Below are positions 1-10,500 of a DNA stretch of 13,406 nt, in pieces (position 1 is the first letter of the stretch; each line of letters starts with the position of its first letter). This stretch comes from Phoronis ovalis (Eukaryota > Phoronida > Phoronidae). The position numbers and the translations under genes are program-made. The notes beneath the pieces are model-generated. The model ran no database searches and had not been told where the DNA came from. It worked only from the letters and a program-made list of their open reading frames with translations. The stretch lies in the NCBI GenBank assembly GCA_028565635.1, contig JAOXYB010038440.1:1-13406 (forward strand). Reading direction: 5' to 3'.

Positions 1-617
1 GGACAATGCCAAAACATACGAAATATGCAGAATCACTGTGTGATGATTATCACAGTTTTTCTATGTGACATGTAAAATGTTGCCAAAACATTCCACATGG
101 GAGTTTCTTTTCCATAATGTTTACAAAGTGTAAATATGTTTGTGACTATTTTTTTCCTCATGAATTTTCAAAATATTATTTATAACTTGTTTGGTATAAT
201 CGCATAGTTTGCTTTTAAGAGGCATGCTTCTCGTTACTTTTTGGGAGTGTACCTTAGTAAAGTTCAAGTTATGCAAGTGCTAGACAAAAGATTTTTTACA
301 CGGATGGTGTACTTCTCAATTGATATGCAAATTACCACCGTTTTCCTTTAGTGCTGATTTCCCATGTAAAGCGAGTGCAGCGACATCTGGTGAGATATTG
401 TTTTCTATGTTGATTTTACATCCAAGTTTTTAAAACATTTTTCATAAAAAAATCAGCATTTGAAAAATTCAAAATACCACGTTCTACATTAGGTGGTGTT
501 GCCGTTTTCACTTTTATTTAGGTGCCTTAAAGTAATTATGTTTTTCCCAAAGTTATTGCGAAATTTCGATTATTTATACATTATGAGATCAACAGTAGGT
601 GACATTTAGAATGACCT
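1..617. other. AT-rich non-coding stretch
   Basis: No exon, RNA gene or clear mobile element could be supported here. It is presumably an intron of the SDR gene whose later exons begin at 1415, or sequence upstream of it. The only structures seen are an 11-bp direct repeat (TGCCAAAACAT at 7-17 and 81-91) and a small near-palindrome around 34-55 (ACTGTGTGAT ... ATCACAGT). Confidence 0.5.
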
Positions 618-805
618 TGATCACTTCTCAGATGGACAATTGATGGCCATGCTTGTTCCCGAGAGGGCACTTCACAATGTGCCGCATACCATAAAGGCAA
701 AGCATTGACTAGACAATTTGAGGGTGGATTTACGAAAGTCATAGCTTGGTGGGTGTAATAGGCTAGGTGACATTTTAAAATGACCTTGAGAAGTGGGTCA
801 AATGC
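618..805 (+). repeat. Dispersed degenerate repeat, copy 1
   Basis: This is one of three diverged copies of the same interspersed sequence in the window. It starts with a block like GATCACTTCTCAGATGG, continues with the block at 637-658 (TGATGGCCATGCTTGTTC), and ends with a block at about 762-800 (AGGCTAGGTGACATTTTAAA, then TGACCTTG). The other copies are at about 1010-1165 and 11955-12135. A second partial copy of the last block (AGGTGACATTTAGAATGACC) begins at 597. There is no coding capacity. It is probably a remnant of a non-autonomous element; edges are approximate. Confidence 0.6.
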
Positions 806-840
806 CAATCCGAATCTTCGACGTTTTTTGTGTAACACTG

Positions 841-1000
841 TTTGTCTCGCAATAACTGTTACAGGCTCTATCCAGTCAACTTCATATTCGATACAGGGTA
901 TCAAAGTGCAGTTCAGGTGTAATTTTAGTAACAGCTTCTGTCAGTTTTTGTCTAATCAGCTTCATATTTAATGCAGGGTAAAATGCAAGTCACTTGTAAT
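841..1000 (+). repeat. Approximately 80-bp tandem duplication
   Basis: Two diverged units follow each other with an offset of 80 bp. The clearest anchor is CTTCATATT at 880 and again at 960. In both units it is followed by a block ending in GCAGGGTA or ACAGGGTA and then by TGTAATTTT. The array lies between two copies of the dispersed repeat and may be part of the same larger element. Confidence 0.6.
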
Positions 1001-1009
1001 TTTGAACCA

Positions 1010-1165
1010 GATTACTGCCAATATGGCCAACTGGCAGCCATGTTTGTTGCCTGTAAAATGCAAAGATGGATTATGCAGGCCACAGGTGGATGTGTGTATT
1101 ATATAGGCTAGGTTGGATTTTTAAAATGGTCCTTGCAGAGTGGATCAATTGCCGGTCTGAATTTT
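1010..1165 (+). repeat. Dispersed degenerate repeat, copy 2
   Basis: This is the second copy of the family also seen at about 618-805 and 11955-12135. It contains the variant AACTGGCAGCCATGTTTGTT at 1029-1048. The terminal block AGGCTAGGTTGG followed by TTTTTAAAATGG starts at about 1107 and continues through GTGGATCAATTGCC. That last part aligns with GTGGGTCAAATGCC in copy 1. Confidence 0.6.
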
Positions 1166-1414
1166 TGACTTTATTTATCTGGTTCTTTCCTTTAACAAGT
1201 GCACTGCTCAGCTACAAATCAGGCCTTTAAACCACATATGAGCCTCAAGTGACGGGATCCAACATCCTAGGTATGTGATGGACATCTGACATTGCAGTCA
1301 CTTAATACTAATTACAATTTCCGTGACATTCATAATTAGTGTATCGGTCTTTTTATTTATTAATTTATGCAAAAATCATGCTGTTTAATCGATCTATGTT
1401 TTATTAGTTTACAG
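1166..1414 (+). other. Sequence before the first supported SDR exon
   Basis: This is mostly intronic in appearance, ending in the acceptor TTATTAGTTTACAG before the exon at 1415. A donor-like GTATGT at 1271 follows a short stretch that could encode VTGSNIL in the phase needed by the next exon. It was not accepted as an exon (see findings). The exons for the nucleotide-binding half and the catalytic serine are not visible. Confidence 0.4.
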
Positions 1415-1477
1415 GTTTGCTGGCCTATTGCATGTCTAAAGCTGCTGTGGATCAGTTCACAAAATGTGTTGCTTTAG
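1415..1477 (+). CDS. SDR exon A (catalytic YxxxK)
   Basis: The exon encodes (G)[20 protein letters not shown] plus the first base of an Asp codon. The catalytic Tyr is at 1426-1428 and the Lys at 1438-1440. The acceptor is TTTACAG before 1415 (phase 1). An alternative acceptor TTATTAG before 1408 (phase 0) would give FTG LLAY, which also suits the family. The donor is GTAAGG at 1478. Confidence 0.88.
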   Translation, partial: VCWPIACLKLLWISSQNVLL

Positions 1478-2980
1478 GTAAGGTGTTTTACGTCCCATAA
1501 ATAGGAGAAGCAAGAAACTACTTTATAGTAATGTTTTTTACTAAGAATATACTGTTGGCAATGTTAATATGATTTATATGTTACTGCAAATGATCAACTA
1601 AAGTTAAACTCATAGTATTATATTCATCTATTGTGAGGAAGCTGTTGTTCAAGGGGGCTTCTATTTATTATTATTAAGCATTGAGTGTACTGAGAAACAA
1701 ACAAAATGTAAATTCTTGGATGGGTATAATTATACAAGCTATGAGCTGTTGTTTGAAGGAGCATTTAGTTCCTATAAGGTTTAAATAAGATTCTAAAATT
1801 AAAGTAAAATAGATGGCATGGTAACAATAAAATCTTAAACCTTGAGGCAGATCAAGTATATAATTTTTAAAGGTCATTATCAAGCAATTTCAAAACTCTT
1901 TTCAGATTTAGCTTCCAAGCAAGTTCGCTGCAATAGTGTTAAGTAAGTCTTGAAGTAATAATCATGTCAAAAGTACGTAGCCAGACTACTTTTAATTATA
2001 GGAATTAACATTTTAAACTAGAATTAATAATTAACATTTAAACCAGAATTGTAAATTAGCTGACTGCATGAAAGCTATAAAAATTTACTAAAATAAATTT
2101 TCTTTCATTCCTTGTTTACATATTGTTCTATTTTGCTACATTGCATTACTTTGATAACATTTTCTCTTTTATTTACAGTCCTGCCACTATTGTTACTAAT
2201 TTCCATAGGCGGATGGGAATGGATGAACAGAAATATGCCCACGTAAATACTCCCAAACTATTAGTTATTCAAGGAATTTTCATACTGTGTTCCAAGGCTA
2301 TAGTCAAAATGAATATCTTTAATATTACATGTATTATTTATTTGCCATAGTTTTGTATTGATCCTGTCTGATTTAGTTTGTGTCTGTGAAATTGGCAGAG
2401 TTGCATAAATACATAAATATAAAGTTGGACAAGTTGTAAATCATTTTAAAAGGATTTCTCTGTACGGTTAGATGAAAATATAGACTGAAATTATAAAGTA
2501 CAGTGGTATGCAAAATTTACTCTAATTACCAACTAATTCAAATCTAGAAATTGTGCCAACTTGGAATTCTTAAGGATAAATTATACTGTATAATTCAAAG
2601 TAGTGTGTAAGAGGCAGTAAGGTATCAGCAAAGTAAAGTGAAGTACAATAAGCCAACAATAGCTGATTTTGCTAATAAACAGCTCTTACATGACTTGTTG
2701 AATTGTTACCAGTCCCATTTTTATTGCTCAACCAAAATTCATTATGTCACAATGCAATATAAGCTGCATCACATCCTACCATTTCGTATATTGTACAGCA
2801 ATAAACCTTTGTAATTTTCAGTATTTGGAGCTAGCCAACGAAGCACATCCTCTGGGCCGTCCAGGACAACCTCACGAAGTGGCAGACTCTATAGCTTTCC
2901 TTGCATCAGACCAAGCAACTTTCATAACTGGCACTAACCTTCTTATTGATGGTGGTAGAGGTGCTGCTTGCACTGACTAA
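1415..2980 (+). CDS. Short-chain dehydrogenase/reductase (FabG-like), C-terminal part, 4 exons
   Basis: The joined exons 1415-1477, 1906-1942, 2179-2242 and 2822-2980 give the last 107 residues of a classical SDR, an NAD(P)-dependent oxidoreductase. Intron phases after each exon are 1, 2 and 0, and all join without a frame break. Seen: catalytic YxxxK (AYCMSKAA), the helix [16 protein letters not shown], then RCNSVNP, then [19 protein letters not shown], and the C-terminal signature [12 protein letters not shown], ending ACTD and TAA. The chain aligns without gaps to animal proteins annotated as 3-oxoacyl-ACP reductase FabG-like or as uncharacterised SDRs. The substrate cannot be inferred. 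The usual PG after the catalytic helix reads PA here (NPATIVT). The 5' exons, with the TGxxxGxG cofactor motif and the catalytic Ser, are missing and should lie left of the window. Partial at the 5' end. Confidence 0.9.
1478..1905 (+). other. SDR intron A-B
   Basis: AT-rich intron of 428 bp with donor GTAAGG and acceptor CTCTTTTCAG. Nothing else was seen in it apart from a short TTATTATTA run near 1666-1675. Confidence 0.8.
1906..1942 (+). CDS. SDR exon B (37 bp)
   Basis: A very short exon. It completes the Asp codon and encodes [11 protein letters not shown] plus two bases of Asn. It is flanked by TTTTCAG and a perfect GTAAGT donor at 1943. The phases (1 in, 2 out) agree with its neighbours, and the residues match the SDR strand leading to the NP motif. 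Confidence 0.88.
2003..2050 (+). repeat. Short tandem duplication in SDR intron B-C
   Basis: Two near-identical copies of AATTAACATTT(T)AAACYAGAATT lie at 2003-2025 and 2029-2050. This is a local duplication with no visible function. Confidence 0.6.
2179..2242 (+). CDS. SDR exon C
   Basis: The first base completes Asn, then [21 protein letters not shown] is encoded in phase 0 up to the donor GTAAAT at 2243. The acceptor is TTTATTTACAG. The block [11 protein letters not shown] is typical of the substrate-binding loop in this SDR group. The PG motif of the family reads PA. The frame stays open into the intron to 2350, but homology stops at the donor. Confidence 0.88.
2243..2821 (+). other. SDR intron C-D
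   Basis: AT-rich intron of 579 bp between donor GTAAAT and acceptor GTAATTTTCAG. No additional exon or repeat was recognised. Confidence 0.75.
2822..2980 (+). CDS. SDR terminal exon D
   Basis: The exon encodes [20 protein letters not shown] and the rest of the C-terminus, ending at TAA (2978-2980). The frame also runs upstream to an ATG at 2744, but that part is intron: the acceptor TTTTCAG precedes 2822 and homology begins exactly there. It carries the SDR C-terminal signature (FLASD, then FITG, then DGG). Confidence 0.92.
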   Translation, partial: YLELANEAHPLGRPGQPHEVADSIAFLASDQATFITGTNLLIDGGRGAACTD

Positions 2981-3286
2981 AATTGTGTTAAGAAAAATAA
3001 CTATATTTAGGCTTTTAGTTATTTTTAGTGCCATTTTATGATCAAAGTAAACGTTATACCTTTAAAAAGGTGTTTACGGGACTGTCATTGTATTTAATAT
3101 GTGAACACAGGCAATCTTGAGACTGACCTACCCTCTATAACTATCACTTTTAGTAGATATAAATGTATGAGCTATAGATGCTGAAAACCCTTGTAAAGTA
3201 TTTAAAAAAATATACAAAGTTTACCCGCTTATGTGAAAATGTGTTTATCTAGAAAAACTGATTATACTCATTGGTACATGATAGCT

Positions 3287-3292
3287 ATTAAA
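3287..3292 (+). promoter_or_regulatory. Candidate polyadenylation signal ATTAAA
   Basis: ATTAAA, the commonest variant of the metazoan poly(A) signal, lies about 307 bp after the SDR stop codon. The motif is frequent by chance in AT-rich DNA. Confidence 0.25.
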
Positions 3293-3634
3293 TATAGTGA
3301 ATAAGCAATCAAGTCGTCAATTTTTCTATACTTTCGTCATGTTTGCAACCTTGTTATCTCGGGCTAAAACTTGCAATTCATTAGACTAAGTCTGGGTTTT
3401 GAGTGTGAACATAAACTATTTTGCAAAGTACAGGGGGACCCATGCAGGTTTTTTGGTTGTGGTGTTTGATTTTTACGAAACTATTAGATTGAGGGGTTTG
3501 GATATAACTTTCCTAAAATAGGCTTGATAGCCTAATATTTGTCTAGGAACTTAAATCAGATATTTTGTTGAAACAATGCAATTGTTATTAGAAAAAAATG
3601 ACCATATATATTGAAAAAGCACCTGATCTGGTGG

Positions 3635-3640
3635 AATAAA
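3635..3640 (+). promoter_or_regulatory. Candidate polyadenylation signal AATAAA
   Basis: A canonical AATAAA is followed directly by a T/G-rich stretch (TTTGTTTTTGT), as expected of a downstream element. It is the best-looking end for the SDR transcript and implies a 3' UTR of about 0.65 kb. Confidence 0.35.
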
Positions 3641-4130
3641 ATTTGTTTTTGTAATTATAATTGATACTTTATTTAGCTGATTTTACTCTAATAACATAGC
3701 ATAGTAGATGTTAATATGCGTGAAATCAGACAGAACATGAAATCCTGCAGATACAAATGGCTTTGTTTAAATACCACACTGGAGTGGGAGATCGATTATT
3801 GGGCATGCACTATTTTTACTTTGGGATCAAGGTTTTGATTTTAGTGGCAATTAAAAAACAAGTGTCAGTAGTTCTTTCAAAATTCAATCAGATTGGTGTT
3901 GAACATTAAAACATTAGAAAAAAACTAAAAATGTTAAAAAATTGTCATTGAGAGTGTGGAAATACCACTGTAAGCGAATGGGCACTGAATATTTTGCTCC
4001 CACTAACATCAATTGCGTCCACCAGGTGTAGCTCACACTTTATCTCTAGTGCTAGTGTATGTCACAACTGTTACACTGTAAGCAGATACCTACAAGAAAT
4101 GCCATGTCAAAAATGAAGCAATAGTTTTTA

Positions 4131-4484
4131 TTTTTGCTTGAATACTTTATCAGACAACAAATTCAATTGGGTCGGATTTCCGACAAATCGAATTGCTATT
4201 GCATGGTCACACGAAAAGAACCGCGGAGCTTTTAACACCAACACTCGGACCAACAGTACCAATTTTCATTTTTTACAAATCCTTTTAGGCGATAATTTGA
4301 CTAACAGACCTTTGTCAAATTCCTTCAGGACTTGTAAGGCATTAGAGAACTGTTTAAAGTAACTACAGAACCGTGTAATTTTGGCTGTAGATTACAAATT
4401 ACCATAACATGCTCTGACTTGAATTTGAATTGTGTTCTGGTACTAGGCTAGTCGGTTTTCAATTTCGTGTTTTAAAATTCTAAA
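4131..4484 (+). promoter_or_regulatory. Probable CEP162 promoter and 5' UTR region
   Basis: This is the sequence immediately upstream of the CEP162 start codon. Part of it (about 4165-4260) is less AT-rich than its surroundings and contains several CpGs. No TATA box or clear RFX-type X-box (the usual ciliary gene element) was found. The transcription start cannot be placed. An in-frame TAA at 4473-4475 shows the reading frame does not extend upstream without splicing. Confidence 0.35.
4160..4194. repeat. Imperfect inverted repeat upstream of CEP162
   Basis: The perfect core GTCGGA-TT-TCCGAC is at 4171-4184. It is flanked by AATTCAATT on the left and AATCGAATT on the right, which extend the pairing imperfectly to about 35 bp. 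It lies about 300 bp before the CEP162 ATG. It could be a protein-binding site or chance; no function is known. Confidence 0.5.
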
Positions 4485-4550
4485 ATGCCCAAACAGAAAA
4501 AAAATTCGGGAAAATATCTTGATGAGCAGTTCGATGCCTTCCTGGAAGCA
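4485..4550 (+). CDS. CEP162: CEP162 exon 1 (start codon)
   Basis: Encodes residues 1-22, MPKQKKNSGK then YLDEQFDAFLEA, matching the LDEEFEQF-like start of vertebrate CEP162. The donor is a perfect GTAAGT at 4551, phase 0. Confidence 0.88.
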
Positions 4551-7500
4551 GTAAGTATGCTGACGTTAACATTTCAACATTTATAGTGTTTACACTTACA
4601 GTATTTGGAACTTAGGAATTATATGGCTAACCTACCGGAGGTACTTTGGTCATAATTTTGGTGGGGACTTACCGCCCGACTCCAAAACTCCTGATAATAT
4701 TTATACCTAGGACTAGGTAACGCTAAAAAATAGCACAAAATACCAATAACATTATGTCCGGAGTAGTCGTAATAATAGTTATAATTTCGTAATATTGGTC
4801 CTAACACGGTTGTAGTTTGTTATTATCTTTAGTCCCAGTTATTATCAAGTGAAAAATATATAAATATTTCTTATGGCACAACATTTGTGGAACTTTAACG
4901 AATTTTAAATCAATAATTAATAAGACTGTATTGGCGCCTCCCGGGTGTCTACATAGTACATTGCTTTTTACTGATTTTTAACCATCTGACTTGTTTACAC
5001 ATGTAGATTTGTACTTTACTTGATAATAATGAACTAAGACCATCATAGTATTGCTATATCAATAATTTCCGTATAAGGGTGAGTTTTTATTTAATTCCAA
5101 AGACGATAGTTTTTAAATACAAAAGTGTTAGGACCAATACGTTCTATTATTTGGACTATGTCATTTCCTCATTTCTTTATAGTACAAGAAATAATTTCTT
5201 TTTATTAAGCTCATTAAATTCATATGAATTCATGCAGGTTTTGCAAGAGTCCCATTCAATAGCTGGGTCTAATCTATAAATGTCTAGACTATGCTTCTCA
5301 CATGGGCTACACATTCAAGACAGGTCTTTTATTTCTCTTCAAAGCGTTGAAGTTGTTTACAACTGATATTGTTGACATTAGAGGATATATCCATTTATGC
5401 AATCATTGCACTGAAATGCCCTATCTCCACACAAATGACTAAATCCACGGTTTATTTTTTATAGCCAGATCAAGCTATTAGTGTGATGAATGGGTAGCTG
5501 GCTGTTTCTTAAAGCCAAGAGCTTTGAACACTATATTGCATTTTGGAGATCCATGTTCCACCACGCCCAAGAGTATACTTACTGACCTTGGTATTTCCAG
5601 AATGTACCTAATATTGAAGCGCACAGGCTTCTCCTCAATGCTGATATTCTTATATATCACTTATACTGAAACTCCATAGCATACTCAATGGGTCTGTAAC
5701 AATGTAGCGGAAAAATCAATCAAATGTGGTGACTCTTTGTTGGAAGCAAAAATGCACTAAAATGTTTCTAACTAGCTCAAATATCTGGCAAAAGTCTTGA
5801 CATGTAACTGTAAAACTACTTCTTTTATGATAAGATATTATAAATTACTGAGCTCCTGAAAACTTTATTTGTTGACATATGCTCATAAGCAGTTCAGATT
5901 TTTTCCTAATAAGGGCATAGCACAAGTCTTGCGATTCCTTAAATCAGCTAGTAGTCATTTTGTAGTTATAGGATCAGTCCAGTATCAGTCTTGCAAGAGT
6001 AATAGTGCATGAAGATTGGATTAGTCAAATGTAGATTTTGCAAAGGTTCAAAAGGTGGAGTCACTTTCATTGTGAATGGTTACTAGTCAGTCCTTGGCTT
6101 TTAGCTAAAGTTTCACACATCAGGTTTTTAAGAGGTGCAGCACAAACTCGTGATAATTATTTCTGGGTTATTCTTCAGTATATTGCTATACAAGGTTGAA
6201 ATATTAAGATGGAGAATTTCACATGTTATCTCATAACTCCAGTTCCCTGCTTTTTAATTTGTTATATGCTGTAAACTAGCTTACTGTATCCAACAAACTG
6301 AGTCTTATATAATTGTCATTGCAGACCCTTTCTGATGAAGATGATTCAACAAAGATCAAACAATTTTTAGAACCAAAGCAGAAAGAGACAAAGCCATGGT
6401 GGAGTAGACAAGATAGCAGTGATGAGGAGGACAGAGGTAATTTGTGTGTAAATCATAAGTAACTTCAAACCATGTGTTTGTAAAAATCGGTTGTGTGCTA
6501 TATGTCATGTTAAGGTAGCGGATATTCTTTGGCACAAATTACCCACATATTGACAAAAATAGTGATACTTTTAGGAAACAAAGAGAATAGTTTTAGATTT
6601 AATTACTGAATTGAACACTTTATCCTAAAGGTCTTAACATTAAGGAATAATTATTGTACTTTGCTTTCATTTATGTCATTGCTGTATTGTACATTTTTTA
6701 TCTTTCCATTGTCTTTTTGCACAATCTTTTTAACGTCATGTTTTGCATATCCATTATTATACACTCTCATTCTGAAGAAAGTTTTAAATAAAATGAAACA
6801 GTAATTTTATTTGGTCCTTGTGATTCTATTTTTTCACTATATTTATCTGAATTTACATGCATCTATTACCTAGCAGATTTCACCTCCAAATTCTAGCCTT
6901 GTTTGTAGCATGTAAAAAGTATAGCATTAAATTGTGTTTTTTTCAATTTTTTTTCTAATAGTAATGACCAAATAACATGAATCAAAAGCATGAATCCAAA
7001 TTCAAAGTAACTATTTACAATGGCCTCATACTAGCACAGCAATTAATTAATATGTATCTTTTTTGATGCCTTAAATTGCAGATTTTGGTGCTAAGAAAAG
7101 CTTTATGAAAAAGAAACCAGACGAATCAGCTAAACCAAAGAAAAAGACACCTCAACCGTCACCTCGTCCTTCCCCACGTACTCATATCAGAAAAAAAGAC
7201 TTGGAAAGTAGCCTTATGTCAACTGGAGTAGATATTAGTAGAGACAGTCTAGAGGCTGATGGTAAGAAGTGGTGTTAGCATATTAATAATTGCCATATTA
7301 AATCATGTATAAACACTGTGCCGTATATCAATTTACAAGGTTACAGGACAAATATGTACCACAAGGTATACAACTACATGTATTTAAACATGTATAATAT
7401 AGACTTTGCTACTGCAGTATCTTTGGTAGCAAATAACCTTGTTAAAAATAAATATCATGTACTAACTACTTCTAGTGAAGTGAAATAATGAATTGAATAT

Positions 7501-10500
7501 GATGAATAACTGTTGAATGTTCTGTAGTGTGTTCTATTTCATTTGTGCCATTCTGTTTATGCAAATAAATAACATTTGTCCATCTGTTTTCAGTTGGGAC
7601 TAAAGACAGATTTGAAGATACAGATGAGGCAAGGTAAATAACATGTTATTGTACCCCCAATAGTAGGCTGGAAGCACCATGCTTTTACTTTGTAACCGTC
7701 ACATCAAATTCACTGTTAACGGGACATCTCATAAAGAGAATTTGATATTCATTTGAAATTTAAATTTTATAGTATTCACATAGTGACAAGGAAACCTGTT
7801 GATTTTGTGAGTCAATCTGAAACTATATGGCTGATTGGCATTTGCATCAAACAAGCCGAATTTATTGTTAACGGGATAAGTCAAGAAGGGAATGTGATAT
7901 CCATTTGAAATTTAAATTATATATAACTCACATGCTGACAATGAAGTCTATCGATTTTGAGGTCATTCTGGCATTTGCGTAGAACATGCTGAATTTATTG
8001 TAATCAGGATATCTCAAGAAGGGCAAGTGACATCACTTTGAAATCCATTTGAAATTAAAGTAGTATATGACTTAACTTTACATAATAATGCAATTTTAAA
8101 GTACAAATCTGTGATGAATTTTAACTGATAAAATGTTTTATTTAACAGATTGAATAATATGATTATCTGTATGCTGCAGACACAGAGACAGCAATTCTTT
8201 ATGATTCCAGTTTGTTACATAATCTTTACAGGAAATTAAATACAGTATTCTATACAGCTAAATGTTTATGACAGTGCCAAATATTTGAATAGAAGTAATG
8301 AAAGCAGTTCTAAGCCAGAAATTGGTCCTGAGATGTAGTGTAGACCATAATGCTACACCTTAGATTTATGGTTGTAACAAGTTCTCAAGAATATTTGCTT
8401 TTTTACTTATGATATTGGCAAGAAGGACACACCTAAAAATAACTACAAGTACACCAGTATGATATAAAGCCCTTAAGGAACTATTGTCAATCCCACAGAT
8501 CTTTCATTTTGTAAGTTTTTATTCATGTTTTTGTGAAAATTCTACAGCCCTATCACCACAGAGTTTAATGAACATTCATTGTAATGACATTGCATTAATC
8601 TTTATTGTGGAGTGTTGGCCTTGTGACGCATCTAGCTAGATTGCAACCCCCGCTCATTATTTTACTAATATTATTAGTAAAAGGCAAGTATTTGTGAGAA
8701 CTTGTTATAATCATAGGGTGTAGCATTATGGTCTACACTTACATATCAGGACCTGTTTCTGGCTGTAAACCTCACAAAAAAATAAGGACAATCTCGCAAC
8801 ATTCTTTACAACCCACTAGATGACTAGTTTTATTTTTTTGTGATCTTATACTTGATGATAGACAACATGAAAATCAGCCAAATTATTGTGTTTTTAAAAA
8901 GATTAAAAAATATGTGTAAATTATAGTAATTTAATTGTAGATATAGTAGGTATCAGAAGAATGAAGAAACCCTTGAAGCTGTTCATCAGAGTGATTATAA
9001 CATGACGCAGCCTGGTCTGGACACATTAGATGAAATGGCTGACAAAGAAAGATTCTTTAAGGTAAGGAATAATGCAGTCATGCTTATAAGTAAATAGATG
9101 TTACTATAAATCTAAAGCACCTCTTCTTGAGCATAATTCTGTTGATATTGAACATACTGTTAAAGCATAGAATTATTATTGAAACATAATTATGATACAG
9201 GAATTGGAAGCAAATGCCGATTCAACAGTAGACTATGCAAAGTTAAACCGGAAGCTTGAAATAACCAATACTATGGGTACATTGGATAAGATAGGAACTG
9301 GCAAAGAAACGGACGATTCAGCATGGATGCCTGCTAGAGGTATACAGACTATATCAGAATTTAACATGTATATCACATTTGTAAAATTGCTTGTATGCAG
9401 TGCTGTCAGGTTTGTTGAAAGCTCTTAGATATATTATGCATTTTGGAATAAATTTTTGAATATCATGTTTTTGACCTAGTTTGTGGGTCGAAATCCTATT
9501 CCTAACCATTGTCAAAAATAATACAATTATGCCTGTTGTAGTCTGTTAGACAGAGGTCAAGCTGAGCCTTTAATAATTGTATAGAAATAATATTAGTGTG
9601 TAAACTAACATTTTTGGTAATATATTATGATCATAATATAATGGGTTCTATTGCAATTAAATTTTGAATGGAACAAATAAACTTTTTTTTGTTATTTTGT
9701 AATGTCCAGGAAGTGATAAGTACAACAGTGAGGAATTTGAAGATGAAGAAATCTCCTACAAAACTGACAAGAGCAATAGTGACCCAGTCTACACACAGGT
9801 AACATTGTGATAAAACAGCATTACATCTGTCATAATCAGCAAAGCCAATAATTCCATTATAATTTAATTAAATCAACAGGTTTATTAAACAGGTGTGCAC
9901 ATACTTTTACATACTGGTGAAAAGAGTGCATTTACTGAGGGTTGGACTGTTGTAACACTACTGGATCAGTGATAGATGACTGACTGATACAAACAGCAGG
10001 ATTATGCTTGTGTTACTGACACATATTGGCTGCTAACTTTTCAATTATGATGCCCATCAGTACTTTACTTAATTTTTACACCCTGCTTACATTTGGCAAA
10101 GAGCAACTTCAGTTAACCCATTCTAATCTGATTCCTGCTCTTTTAATATTATTGTGAAATGAAGCAAATTTATTCTTGTCGATGATTGGTGGGACATCAA
10201 GCTAATGTTACACTTTTTCAGTCTGATGTAAAAATGCCTAGTATGTTATCCAAAGTCTCTCTAATGGATTCAACCATGGAATCAACAATGGTTACAAACA
10301 GACTTAAGCAAGTTAACTATGACGAAATATCTCCTGATGCAATTACAAAATCTGGAAAAACAGGCAAGCTGTGTTTTTCTGATGTAAGGGATGCTGGCAT
10401 ATCACAAGAAATAGGGATTGGCCTTGTTTGTTAATGCACAGCTGTCCAAACAATAATAACTTTTGTGAGCCAGTCAAGAGTACTGTTTTCTAGCAGAAGT

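Larger units (their letters stand above)
2981..4130 (+). other. SDR 3' UTR and intergenic spacer
   Basis: No gene was recognised between the SDR stop codon and the region upstream of CEP162. The first several hundred bases are probably 3' UTR. Two stretches, near 3767 and 3960, share AAATACCAC followed by GGGCA and TATTTT in the same order. They may be remnants of one diverged repeat. Confidence 0.5.

Noticed and set aside
581-904. 107-codon open frame on the - strand
   Set aside because: It lies across the dispersed repeat and the 80-bp duplication. It shows no recognisable domain, and it has the composition of a chance frame in a non-coding repeat.
1666-1676. TTATTATTA microsatellite
   Set aside because: Too short to be more than chance in AT-rich sequence.
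2744-2821. Extending the SDR last exon upstream to the ATG at 2744
   Set aside because: SDR homology begins exactly at 2822 after a TTTTCAG acceptor, and the phase matches exon C. The upstream part is intron.
4138-4362. 74-codon open frame just upstream of CEP162
   Set aside because: There is no known domain and no splice donor linking it in phase to exon 1. An in-frame stop at 4473 separates CEP162 from any upstream frame. It is more likely promoter or 5' UTR.
4398-4410. ATTACCATAACAT considered as an RFX X-box for a ciliary gene
   Set aside because: Only the left half resembles the consensus. The right half lacks the RGNAAC form, so it cannot be called an X-box.
10364-10434. Extending CEP162 exon 8 to the GTAAGG at 10384 or to the stop at 10434
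   Set aside because: Either choice breaks the frame into exon 9, whose conserved IEALQ block is clearly part of the same protein. The GC donor solves this.
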